From assembly GCA_022885665.1 (NCBI GenBank), contig JAGQDJ010000002.1:372001-436000 (forward strand): a stretch of 64,000 nt of DNA. The letters are read 5' to 3'. The stretch's first letter is position 1. Each line of letters begins with the position of its first letter. A program made the translations under genes and the position numbers. Below are positions 36,656 through 48,679 of the stretch, in pieces. The notes below the pieces were generated by a model. That model had not been told where the DNA came from and ran no database searches. It was given only the letters and a program-made list of their open reading frames with translations. Source of the DNA: Triops longicaudatus. Taxonomy: Eukaryota > Arthropoda > Branchiopoda > Notostraca > Triopsidae.

Positions 36656-38170
36656 GAAAACCTCATGTGTTGAAAAGCAAAACAAGAGACGGGTCAGATG
36701 GATCGCAAGGCCATCGTCACTAACCATTTATGAACTATCAGCTTCCGAATGAACTATTGTACTAAAAAACCATAGAGTTTTATTTTGTTCAAAGCGAATA
36801 AAGAACATATTTGTTGAATTGCCATTTTTGCCCTTTGTGGGGTACCTCACTAAGTTTGAGAGACTTTTCTTAGACAGACAGTAAAAGCTGTGCATTAGGT
36901 TAAAAGCCATAACCTTTGTTATCGTAAAAATATTTTTTATTGGTATACACTAGCTATACATAGCACACATTAATTATCAATTATATAGTAAATATACATA
37001 GTATACATTAAACCCTTCATATTCCAACATCATGCAAAGATAGACTGTCACCATGGTCTAGCTTACGGATTTTCCCGCCATTACTGGCCAATCAATAGGT
37101 AACAGCTGTTAGAATGACACTTTTAATACGGTAAATGTTTAGTTATTCTTTTAATAGGCCAGTGTGACAATCTCGCAGTAACAGCGGATTGAAGTGAATT
37201 CTTAGCGAAAGTAATGTAAACATGCCTTGCTTACGAAAAAAACTTCTTTCGTCCGGCGGCTGATATTCCCCGGTTTCCGAATAAGTGTTTACTGAAACCG
37301 GAATTCCATTTTAGATGTTTAAGCCTAGAACGAGAGAATAACATATAACAGGCTAAAAATTACTAGTCACGTGAGAAAGGCAACTTTTTTACAAAATCCG
37401 AACACCCTAGGGTGCTATCTCAACGAAGAAATAAAGGAGGAGTGAACTTACTATGTGCTTACAGTTAAACTCCAAATTTACGAAATACGTGTATTTAAGT
37501 AACTTTTGGAAGTTATTTTTGTATGAAATTCTATCTTACACTACATACATAGTCAGTTCCGTGTTTTGGAAAGCTCCTTATACTTGGTGGATTACTCGAT
37601 AAATTAATGAAATACACGCGAAATGTTCCTTCACTTATGACTAAAGAGCTAAAAGCATTATATGACTTGTCAAAGCGACATATTTTTTTAAATTCTTAGG
37701 CCTGAAGACCATCACTCGGATTAACAATATACATGTAATATACACACATCATTAGTTAACGCTACAATGAAACAACAAAACTTTTTTGAAGAACTGATAA
37801 AATGGAAAAGGTTTTAACAAATTCCAACGACAAATGCATTTTCAATACATGCAATGAATACAAAGCTACTTAAGACGAATTATTCCCAAAGTCTCCAGAT
37901 AAAAGGTGGGCTTCTCTTTTATTGTACATCAGTATAGGTCGAAGCCTGTTACTGCTGTGGGGACAGAAAGAAGAGATTCCATTACCACATTACGCCTCAA
38001 ATGCGGTCATGGCAAGACTGGATCGTGATTGCGCAGATTAACTTAAAAGATAGCACTTTGTGCAGAAATTCTGAAGAGGGAGAAGAAACTGTAGAACTTT
38101 TTAAAAATGGTTGGCTCCGATAGCCTTGCGATCCAGTCTCTTGTTTTGCTTTGCAACACATGAGGTTTTC
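36656..38170. mobile_element. 1.5 kb element with ~70 bp terminal inverted repeats
   Basis: The left arm at 36656-36728 begins GAAAACCTCATGTGTTG. An inverted copy lies at 38104-38170, ending CAACACATGAGGTTTTC. The arms match over about 70 bp with a few substitutions and one short gap; shared inner words include AAGCAAAACAAGAGAC and GATCGCAAGG. The 1.4 kb interior is AT-rich and has no transposase frame. No convincing target duplication is visible at the ends. A non-autonomous DNA transposon or foldback element fits best; the superfamily is unknown. Confidence 0.6.
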
Positions 38171-41058
38171 AAGAATAACTAAATTTGTAGTATCTTCTAC
38201 AATTATATCCGATCGGTACTATGTCTAGCGTATTCCTAGTTGCTCTAAGTATGTTTATCCGATTTTATTCCCTATCATCTTGTGACCCATCACCAGTTCG
38301 ACCGGTGACAAAATCGGTGTTCTGCTTTACCTATGTTGCTTCGAAAGAGTGAAATGGGCTAGCCGGAAAACGTCGGAACATTATCTTCCTCCATTCTTCG
38401 TGTTTTTATGTGTTTTTCTGCTTGAAAAATGTGGAGCGTTTCTAGTTCCAAGCTTTTTCTTCATATGTCGTTTCGTTAGCTAGTACATATGTATTAGTAT
38501 TCTCATGATTGTCACCTTGTAATATTTATTAGCCTTCTTGGTATTGTGAAGTACCCTTTCTCTTAAATCCGGCCTTATATCTTGTGAAAAAGTAGGGAAA
38601 ACCTTTGCCGAAAAAGAAGGCATTAGTAAATAAAGTACGGAATGTGTAAAAGATGTGTTTACCAGTGTCTTATTCATACCCCCTCCCCTTCGTGTTTGCG
38701 TAGTATCACGTCGGCGACTGTAATTATGGTAAGTGCTATTACGTAGTGAGGATTACGAGCCACGTAATAAATGGAAACAAGATAGAAGGGTACGTGCAGG
38801 TCAACTTCGAACCTGACAAAATGTTGTACAGCCCCACGTATTTTATCGTATTATTTTCTAATAAATGGGTTAGTATTAACTGTTACTGTCATAAATAAGT
38901 ACACGAAACTCCCCCTTATCCATGCACGATTTAACCACACATCCCACGTCAAGAAGTTTCATATTATTTTTGTAAAAATCGTCAAGGATTTGCAGTATAG
39001 TTTCCTTAAAAAAAGTGAGAGAAAAAAACGAAATTTGTGTTGTTTCTTATCAAAGTTGATAAGTACTTGGTAAATCTGTATGTTTGATGTAGACTTTTAT
39101 GTTAAATACCATAATTACGTATTATAACTAATTTATATATTTTTTCGGATTAACCGGTTGTTGGTCAACCGTTGTAGGATCCATTCCCGTACCTGACGGA
39201 TAACAGGGAGTCTAGTGAATTACGTTGTGCTGTCAGTTTTGCTTGAAAAAATAGGTCAAAAGGTATTTAAAGATAGAGAGTGAAATTATAAAAAAAGGTC
39301 ATCTTCTAGGTAAAAAATCGAACCTTTTCTCTCTTGTCCCCAGTCCTGCCTTCCTTCTTGGTCTCTCGCTCAACACTTCAGTACCAACCTTCGTGTGTGA
39401 TAACAGGCTTACACAGAGCTCTCGGCCTTCTTGCTGGCATCGAAGTTTTAATCTCCGGGAAAGCTGATAGTGTGTGCGCAGGCAGATAACTGAGCTAAAC
39501 AAAAGCCCCAACCTAACCGATTCGGTGCAGTATATACAAACTTTTACGACTTCTAGCAAAGGAGCTTGTATGTGTGTACAGTATGTGTTGCGTGGAGGAA
39601 ACGCAAAAGCTTATCAACATTCCCTAACGCGTTATGACGCTCAACAGGCACACAACGCTTACTTCTTTTCACTGAAAGACGAAAAGAAGGGGACGAAGGG
39701 ACCTGAGAAGCCCCAAGTCTTGCTACACGTTAGTATTTGCTACGGACTCACAAAGAAAACACATTTTTTCCGTCCCTCCGAAAGTGATGTAGTAACACGT
39801 GGGTTGTAAGCTGGAAGCTCACAAAATTGTTTCGATTGCACGTTGCGAAATTTCTGTTCATTGGGGCGCCGGAGTTGCGCTGGAAGTGTGTTCGTGTTCC
39901 GAATTTACATTAAACTGTGTACAAAACTTCCGGTTATTAAGTATGCAACAAGCTAATGAGCACCTTTAATTCCGTCTGGTACACAAAAAACGGGCTACCG
40001 GCATGTTTATAATGTATGGATTATTGGGTTTTCTAGGTGCTTTGTGTGAATATTCGGGTCGCGTTGCCACGGAAGCCCCTTTTGCCAAGTGTCCAGTGTA
40101 CGGTTTGGAAGTTTCGTTCGTATCGTTGACCGTAGTGGGGAGTACTGTGAAAACATTATCCACGAAGTGTTTCCGGTTGTGTCCTGTAAACTGAATTAAA
40201 ATGCGAAGTAATCACCTTTATTACAAACAAGTTCCCAGAATTTAGTTAAGATGGAACTTGTTGATGAAAAGATAAGGAAAATTGATTGAAGCTTTATCTT
40301 GCGAAAATTTTTGGGTCAGTTCTGTTGGGTGACTAAACGTGGGATTTTGATCACGAGATTCAAGTACGTGGACGAATGCCAATAAGACAAGGTATCGCGG
40401 TACTTCTGTCTCGTAGCTGGTTATTGATACGCAGGTGGCGTATAGCACATGGGAGCTTTGTTACCGAAAGTAATGGAGGAGATTATTGTTTCAAGCTTTG
40501 TATTGGTGTCACACAGTAGGGGGAAACTTTCGAGAAAGTTTTTTGAAAAGGAAGAAAGAATGATTGGTCACTTCGTAAGTTTGTTTGTCGTGTCAGAAAA
40601 AATTATTTTTTATTTTCAGATAGACACTTGGCTTGTGTATTCTTTTTCCACTTATTTTTCTGTTAGTCTTTGAATCATGGTCTACGTTCATTTTACGGTT
40701 GCTTTTGGCGGATAAAAAATTAACTATGCTTGCGTTACTCGTGCACTTTAATCAATCGAAAGAGGAAACAATAGTGTCATTTGTATCCTTTTTATTGAAT
40801 TTGAATACTTCTGTTTTAGCTACTATTTTTTATTCTTTTGGAATTTTTTATTAAATTTTCTATTGTTCGGATTTCTTATACTATGGCTAATATATTTCTA
40901 ATAAGGAAAACTTTTAAGTGTGGATTGTGAATGAGGTATGGTTAAGAAAGCGATCTTAAGCGAAAATGTTCACCCCTTGAATCTTGGCATATCATAGTCT
41001 TGTGTAAGAGTTTGTTTCTTACTCCTTATTTTAATTTACAGATTTCGCGCCAAAGAAT

Positions 41059-43833
41059 ATGGGTCGACCGATCGGACGTAAATTTGTGTTGACATTAGCA
41101 ATGGGGGTAACGTTTGGGTTTACGTTTGCCTACATTTTCCATACGATGTCTACCACAGCCTCCGCGTCGCCTTTGTCGTCCTACTTTTTCTCGGAAAGGT
41201 AGGTCAGGATATATTACGAACCGGCTTTTTTTTCGTAAAGGTGTCCTAAAGAGAAAGACACAAAGACATTGACCCTGTGAATGTTATTTACCTTTCTTTA
41301 CCTTTTTTTTATTTCTTGCGTAGGAAACCACGATTTCCGGGCGATTTGGGAGACGATGCTCACCGGCATGATGGACACGGAGATGCACATGACCATGAAC
41401 AGATGGAGCATTTAGAAGGGCCTAAAGGAGACATGAACTTCCATGGCGCGGATGAAATAGACCATCATGGTATTTTTAAACTATTTCCCTTTCTGCAGTT
41501 TATTATGATCATGTTGTCAACATATTGAAATTGGCTTGATTTCGAGCGTAAGTTAATGTTATAAATTAGTGAAATAACCTTCCAAAAAATAATTGTAGCT
41601 TCTATTTGGTTAGTTATTGGAGTTTGAAGACGAAATTGCAGCGTAGTAGATATGCACAGTGTAACAACACACGGTTTTGGAAATCATTTCTTGTGCTTTG
41701 TATAGGATAAATATCTACTAACGTTGTGTTTTTCTTTTGACGCAGGTGAAGATACGATTGCGCGGGAGTTATATCAGAAAGTAAGAGTTTTGTGTTGGGT
41801 AATGACGGGACCGGCGAATCATGAGAAGAAAGCTAGACACGTACAGAAGACGTGGGGAAAACGCTGCAACAAGTTGATATTCATGAGCTCGATTGATGGT
41901 ATTGGTTTTCAATCCGATTTTTTTTCTTACTTTAACCATGTTCAGATTAGTTTTTTGCGTATTCAATTTGTTCCTTTTCGTTTCACATTTGATTTTCAGC
42001 AGTAGCATGTTTTGTTAATTCACTGTATTTTGTTTTCCTTTCTATAGATCCTCATTTGCCGTCAGTTGGATTGAAAGTCGGTGAAGGACGAGAGAATCTC
42101 TGGGGCAAGACACGCGAAGCATTTAAATATGTATGGGATAGATACCGGGATGAAGTTGATTGGTTTATGAAAGCTGATGACGACACGTAATTGAAAATTC
42201 TATTATCGCCGCTGAGCCTCATTTTTAAATAGGAATTAGGGGGAAAGTGTATGTGGTATAGTACGAATTCTTCATAGTCTAACTGCAAGAACAAAGCAGT
42301 ATTCTTCAAATATTAGAATTTGTTTGGACTGTGTTTTAGTCGTATTTATTTAATTTAAAGCGCTAATTCTCTTCAGTATTCAGGGCATTAATAACAGGAA
42401 TCGGTCCAATTTACGTCTTCCGGATATGAGAAAAAGATCTCTAAAAGCGAAATCTGTTTTAAAATTATTCACGGGCACTAATTTTAGTATTGTATTCCCA
42501 CAGGTATGTGGTACTGGAGAATTTGAGATATTTCTTATCAGCTTACAATACTTCAGATCCGTTGTACTTTGGCCATCGCTTTAAGCAGTTCCTTAGACCA
42601 GGTTATATGAGCGGAGGAGCTGGGTACGTGCTCAGCAAAGAGGGCCTGAAACGATTTGTCGAAAAAGCAATGCCGGACGGGAAAATTTGCAGGCAAGATC
42701 CTGGTGGAGCTGAAGATGTTGAAATGGGTATATCACATATTCTTGTTACATTTGAAGATCTTCCTCGTTTTTTTCTTGGTGCAGCGAATCTTCGTGTTTC
42801 CTTATTTTTTCTTTTTTTTTTTGTGCTTGTAGGTAAATGTTTGGCGAACGTGGGTGTACAAGCGATGGACACGAGAGACTCTTACGGCCGCGGGCGCTTT
42901 TTCCCTTTCGTGCCCGAGCATCATCTTATTCCAGGCCATGTTAGTCACGATTTTTGGTTCTGGGATTACATTTACTATCCTACAAAGGAGGTATTTACTG
43001 CTTCTTTATTTTTTATTTATCTATTTTTATGTGTGTAATATTTAAATTCGTAATTTTCTAATTCACTTATGACGTGCTTCAGGGCATGGACTGTTGTTCG
43101 GATACAGCAATTTCTTTCCACTACGTCTCTCCAAACCAAATGTACGTGCTTGAGTACTTGCTGTACCATTTGAGGCCGTACGGTATTGTTAACAACATCA
43201 AGGTAAGTACTTGAGTTAAAAAAAAAATAAGAGGAAGAGATAAATCTACAAATCAACTGGTAAGTCTCACATTTCTGTGTGAGAATTAGTAGCGAAAAAG
43301 GTGTGTTCACTGAATAGGCACTAAATTAACTTCTATTTTTGTCCAATCCTGTTATAGCTTATTGCATTCACTTGTTTTGCATTAAGTGAATTTTTTAGTA
43401 TATTTTTTTTCTATTTTTATGGTAGAAGTTGATTACAGGTTTTAAGCAGAACATTGTCTTTTTTTTAAAAAAAAAATTAAGATAGCTAGTACGAAATAGG
43501 AATGTGTTTATCATTTGATTGTTTGTGTAGGGAACACCAGCTCCTCCCCCTGATTTGGATAACCACGCGACTCCTTGGATTGGCCCGACTGCAGAAGACG
43601 AAAAAAGGAAGAAAGAAGCCGAAGCGAAGCAAAAAGTGGAAGACGAACGGATTGCGAAGTTGGTGGAAGCAGCAAATAATTTGGAAAAGGAGAAACAAGC
43701 AGCCGAGGAGCGGAAGAAGAAAGAAGCGGCAGAAGCAGAAGCTAAAAAGCAAAAAGAAGCGGAAGCCAATAAGCAGCGGGAAGCTGAAGAAGCTGCTAAA
43801 CAACGGTCATCATCAGCAGCGTCCACATCATAG
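41059..43833 (+). CDS. C1GALT1: Core 1 beta1,3-galactosyltransferase with long charged tail
   Basis: Eight coding exons join to 460 aa: 41059-41198, 41324-41469, 41746-41898, 42048-42186, 42504-42727, 42833-42990, 43083-43202, 43531-43833. The first exon has an acceptor at 41040-41041, so a 5' UTR exon lies upstream. It is a type II Golgi protein with an N-terminal anchor at about residues 9-28. The luminal stem has a His/Asp-rich segment. The GT31 domain carries KADDDTY (metal/UDP-binding DDD at residues 190-192), LRPGYMSGGAGYVLS, GGAEDVEMGKCL, FWFWDYIYYP and SDTAISFHYVSP. The enzyme adds galactose to Ser/Thr-linked GalNAc to make core 1 O-glycans. Human C1GALT1 is 363 aa; here the last exon adds about 100 residues, mostly Lys/Glu/Ala with coiled-coil character. 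Such tails are not usual in this family. The gene converges on DCTN2. Confidence 0.93.
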
Positions 43834-44469
43834 GAATTTTTTTAAATTGTGTAAATAATAGACATTGAACCTGATTGGAAGAACTTTGCATTGATGTGAT
43901 TGCAGTGCCATGTCTTGAGCTGAGGCCCAAAAACGAAAAACGGACTTTGTCGAGTGTTCATGCCAATGTAGAACTCTAGTCAGAATGGAGCTCATCCCCA
44001 ACAACCTCAGCTCAGAAAGGAAAAAAATTGGTAAGACAATTCCATGGATTTTGAACTATTTGCACAAATTTTGCGTACTACGGAAGAAAAAGAAATACTA
44101 AATGGCAGTTGAAGGTTAGTTAATTCAAAAAATAAGAAGACGTGTGAATATCATCTTTGTTCATTATATATACCCAAAAGGATTGACTTTTTGCGTGCGG
44201 ACAGTTGAGAGTTCAATGTGTGACATTCCGGGTGTTTCTTGTAACGTTGAGTATTTGTCTGGGACAGTTTTTGACGTTATTATTAAATTTGAAATTGAGC
44301 AATGTCAATGTCTCAACATTATCCTACGTACATTGTGTATTTGATACTTCTAAAAGATAATAACAGACAAGTTCACTGTAAGCTTTTATTAACAGAAATT
44401 ACAGCCCCGAGCCAAAAGAAAAGATTCTAAGAATAAGAAAAACATTAGGGGCAGTGGGTAAATGAGGTT
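43834..44469. other. Spacer between convergent C1GALT1 and DCTN2
   Basis: This 636 bp holds the two 3' flanks. A minus-strand AATAAA at 44390-44385 serves DCTN2. No canonical AATAAA was seen for C1GALT1. No gene was recognised. Confidence 0.6.
44385..44390 (-). promoter_or_regulatory. Candidate DCTN2 polyadenylation signal
   Basis: On the minus strand AATAAA lies about 80 bp after the DCTN2 stop codon, which fits a short 3' UTR. Confidence 0.5.
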
Positions 44470-46150
44470 TTATTTGCGTTTGCTAGACAAAGCTTCGACA
44501 CGGGTTTCAATAGCTGCCATATTTTTCTTCATGATTTCCATATTCGCAGCCATGCCTTCTTTAACGTCCTTTAAAATCGTGGCATTGGACCCTAAGCTTG
44601 ACTCCAATTGCTGTTGAACCACCTCCAGCTGCTTAAGAGTCTGTGCGAACTTCGCAGCTGGAAAACGAAATGAACGAATGTATAATTTAAAAAAAAAGTA
44701 AAAATTTAAGGATGAGAAGACAGTGTAAAAACAATGACGTACCTTCTTCATGAAGTTCTTGTAATGCTACTAAACGGTCAACTACCGAAGGCAACACAGC
44801 CCATTTATTTTCAGTTTTCTTCAACATTTCATATACCTCGTTGACCTGGACACAATAAATGACTTTAAATCTAGATTAATAAAAGGATATGTTGAAGTTA
44901 CTTTATTAAGCTTCTCGTTATCTTCCAAGATATTTTTCTTCTCGGCAATTCGATCCATCTTCGATAAAACTGCTGTCAAGCGTCCCTCTATTTGCTCTAA
45001 GTGTGCAGGATCTAACAAAGCGATCTTGGACTGCAAAACGTGTAATGCTCCACTAATAGTTCGTTGATTCGTATCAGCAGCCAGGCTTGACTAAAAAACC
45101 ATGCAATATTCGAAATTTAGTCCTATTTGGTTTATTTATATTCTCTCTAAATGCACTACCACTTTCTCAGGTGTAGCCCCAATAACAGACTCCAGTCGTT
45201 GAATTTTCGCTTCTAAAGCTGCAGCTCGTAACGTATCATCCAATTTAATTTGCTCTGGCTTAAACTGCAACTGATACATCACATGACCTTGCGTGGGTTC
45301 ATTATTACTGCTCGTCGTAACTTGTTCCACCTGGGCTAATAAATTCCTAAAAATACATGTAAGCTCATTATAGTTTCCCATGCTAAAGGCTCATTCCTTT
45401 TTACTTTTGATCCAGTCGTTGAGGATCAGCGAGATCAAGCACGGTCCCAACGGAATCCTTTAGTTTTAAATTGACAATCTGGTTTTGCATGCTCTCTAAT
45501 CGACTGAAAAGCTGAGCTAACTCAATCTTCGGCTGCTGGGATTCTTGCGATTTGGCTTGAGCCAAGTCTTCTTGCAATTCACTTAACTCACATTTCAAAC
45601 GATTGAACTTTTGTAGCGGAGTTTCTTTCTCTCCTTCAGCCGCCAGTTCCAAGTCCCCGTGCCTATGAAAATTAGTAAGTAAAATTGATTTAACAAGCAT
45701 ACAGTCATGAGAACTAACCATGCCGCGTAGCCGGCTTGCCTGCGTTTGCTCAGCCTACCAGAAAAATCAGCACGAGAACTGTCAAGCCACTTGTCCTTGA
45801 ATTTCGCATGGGCTTCAGTAGGACTAATGTGTAGGCGTTCAACAGTTTCACTTTGATCCTGTTTTGATAGCATTAGAACACACACCATGCGTACGATTTT
45901 TCATACTTCTCCAAACTCGTAGTCTTGATCCGCTTCGGGCAGGTCTTCAGTCTCGTAAACGTCAGGTTGGTCATACGCCTGAAAATTGGTATCCAAAAAT
46001 TAGAAAAACTGTAACTTGGGTGACGAGTCAATATACGCGAAGCTCCGTAAATAATGCAAAACAGACAAATACATCAGAAGAAGCGTTGAATATATATTAT
46101 GTGCTTTTACTTACTATTCCAGGTAAATTTGCATATTTAGGGTCGGCCAT
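44470..46150 (-). CDS. DCTN2: Dynactin subunit 2 (dynamitin, p50)
   Basis: Eight minus-strand exons join to 390 aa: 46150-46115, 45978-45907, 45858-45719, 45662-45405, 45346-45160, 45090-44902, 44845-44743, 44657-44470. Human dynamitin is about 401-406 aa. The N-terminus, MADPKYANLPGI followed by QPDVYETEDLPE, is nearly invariant in the family and fixes the start. Next come KETPLQKFNRLKCELSEL and several long heptad-rich helices in the rest of the protein. Dynamitin forms part of the dynactin shoulder, linking p150Glued to the Arp1 filament, and is needed for dynein-driven transport; overexpression disrupts the complex. Introns are mostly under 110 bp. The gene lies 955 bp downstream of period on the same strand and converges with C1GALT1. 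Confidence 0.95.
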
Positions 46151-47105
46151 TCTTAGAAATTCTCAAAGCAAAACTGTACCGCAGTTACCGACCAAACCCA
46201 ACCTTTGTTGTTATTACAGTCTAACAAATCAATCGCTAGGTGACTCAAGTATAGAAATTCATTGCACTTATTGCGCATGGGCACGAGTTAGGGTTTTATG
46301 CAGCTCCGGAGGAAATGCAGCGAAAGACGGGATTTTTTCATTCGGGAATTCTGGTAGAATTACAAAGAAATCCATTACATTCCGAAATTACTGAACGGTT
46401 TTCTAACCAAAATTCATGCCTTATTCCATGAATGTATAAGTTTTCAAATGTCGCAAACCACGTCAGTAATATTTGCTGCTCCAATTCACTAAAATGCTTC
46501 AGTATTTTGCTTAAATTACTGTACATGAAAAACTTTGCCTGGAGCAGAATTCCAAAACTTATTCACCATTACTTTAGCTTTTTATGCAGGCGAGAAAATG
46601 AAATTTTAGTACTCCCCAAGGTGGCGTGTAGATGACAGCATGCGACTTTTGGTATTTCAAAACAGACGTACCATCAATTCAAATGCACCTTACAGGATTT
46701 TAAGGCCCCTTGCGGCACTTATTTGTTCACAGCACAAGGGCTATAGCAACACTATTTCATTTCGATGCAATGCATCACAACGTACCGAGGATATGCAGCC
46801 ATAATTACTGTACAATAACGGATACCCATCCAACGAATCCTTTAGGGATTCGTCGCTTCGGTTCACACTTGAGCTATTATTATCCCATATCTTTCAGATG
46901 CATTTCTGTTTGCCAAATGACTATGATAAAAACTATCGGCCGAAGCATTAGGTTACTGATCAGAAATCCAATGATTAATGTATAAGACAAAGTTATGTGA
47001 AGGTACAAACATCTAATGGCAAAAATGACAGTCGTGACCAGCTTTCGTGTGCACTAATGGTTCTTCTTCACAATCAGATATAAAATATAAAATCCTTGTA
47101 GGTCA
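46151..47105. other. Spacer between period 3' end and DCTN2 start
   Basis: This 955 bp holds the period 3' UTR and, nearer DCTN2, its presumed promoter. A small perfect hairpin with CGAATCC/GGATTCG arms lies near 46834-46853. No TATA box or canonical poly(A) hexamer was found on the minus strand. No exon was recognised. Confidence 0.5.
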
Positions 47106-48648
47106 CTATTCGTCTTCTATCGGCTTGGGTATTGGGCCATCTGCTTCGTAAATCATAGTCTTACGAAACTCTTCACGTCGTCTTCTCGCGACCGACTGTA
47201 ATTGAGAAAGTGAACGGAATGAAACTGACGGTTTGGTTCACTTTTAGTAAGGCAAACTTACACGTCTGCTGCCTTCGGTACTACCTCCATCTGAAGATGC
47301 CGTCATGTGTTCTTCCAAATGTAACTCCAATTCACTCTGGTCTGACTCCATCTCCCGATACAATGCCAACAACTGATCATTCAGCATAGTGGGCTATAGA
47401 AAAGTAAAATACCAGCTAAGCAAGATGCTCACTTCCTACTCATACAGAATACAAATTACTTGCTGCAATCGCGACAACGCCTGCCGATCTGCTTCTAACA
47501 CATCCTTTAAATTTTTACCAGGAACTTGGTACTGGTACATAAACTCCGGAGTCGGTGTAACGTCAGCCATCCAAGGAGGAGTCTAAAGTTCCACAATTCA
47601 ACCGTTTCGTTTCAGCTAATTTGCTACTTCTTACCTTATCACGAAGTTTAGGTGCTTCTTTATCTGCTTCCCACACCATCTAAAACGAGACATAATATCT
47701 TTATAATATCTGTTAACCTCCAAAAATGCTTAAGGAGAAAGTTATTTTCAACATACAAGAATAAACGAATGAGAAAATAAAAAATTTACTTTGGAGGAGG
47801 AATTATTCGACACCTGACTCTCCGTACTTCCATTGCTTGCGTCTCTTGTTTGGTCATTCGCTTGTGAGGTACTCGCACTGAGGACAACATAAGTTTAAAC
47901 TGATCAATAGGACAAAATGAAGGTACAGACAGTTTTCTTACCTATCCATGTAACTTTCCGAGCTCTCGGGCCACTGATTACTCTTTTCCCAACTTTCCGG
48001 TCCTTGACTTGCACTCTTATCAACACCCGCAAACCTTATTGACTAAACGAAAATAAAAAAAAAAGAAACTGTATGCATGTAACTCGATCCACCTTGGCGT
48101 ACGTGCACAGCTCGTAACATTTTTTTTCGTACACTACTTACCAAGTGAACAGGTCCTGATACGTTACTTGCTCCAACAGAGCCATGTTCAACTTTAACTG
48201 AAGTAGCCTGCGACGCTGGCCGGGATGTTGCAAAAGTGGCGCCATCCTAGAATGCGCACAATATTTCAATTAGCTTACACTCAGCGACAAAATATGATAT
48301 GAGGTGTTTACTATATTCTAATAACTAAAAAATGCCAGGACACATAATTACGTCAGGGATTCTTGACGCCGATGTTGTACGCAGTCTCCGTCCATGAAGC
48401 CGTTCACGCACAACGGGTTCTGGACTACTATGACCGTGCATAGCACTTGTTCTTGCAGTGGCAGTCTGGACAGTTGAGATACTTGGGAAAGGATTCATCA
48501 TAACTTGAGGTTGGGCCATCATAGATGGCATTACAAAGGGCCCGTACCCGACTGGCTGATACATCACACCGGGCATTCCAACACAAGGTACTAACGAGTA
48601 CGGTACGGCACCAGCATTAAACGGTTGCAAGCCTTGATACAAAGATAC

Positions 48649-48679
<31 letters not shown>

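Larger units (their letters stand above)
33943..41058. other. Intergenic region between SLC17 copy B and C1GALT1
   Basis: Contents are the copy B promoter side, AT-rich DNA with a C10T9 run at about 34992-35010, the inverted-repeat element at 36656-38170, and GC-richer patches at about 39,300-39,800 and 39,850-40,200. The splice acceptor at 41040-41041, upstream of the C1GALT1 start, shows that at least one non-coding C1GALT1 exon must lie in the upstream part; its position is not visible. No protein-coding exon chain was recognised. Confidence 0.5.

Noticed and set aside
39474..39809. 111-codon plus-strand frame upstream of C1GALT1
   Set aside because: No recognisable protein features or splice partners. 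It lies in a GC-richer patch that is better explained as promoter or leader DNA.
43395..43858. Minus- and alternate-frame reading frames rich in Ser/Phe or Lys
   Set aside because: They are shadows of the repetitive K/E/A-rich last exon of C1GALT1.
45864..46394. 176-codon plus-strand open frame
   Set aside because: It runs antisense over DCTN2 exons 1-2 and their introns. It has no recognisable domain, and the sense exons are certain.
46834..46853. Perfect small hairpin downstream of period
   Set aside because: The short stem has no T-run or conserved RNA motif. Chance is likely, and it is not a eukaryotic Pol II terminator.
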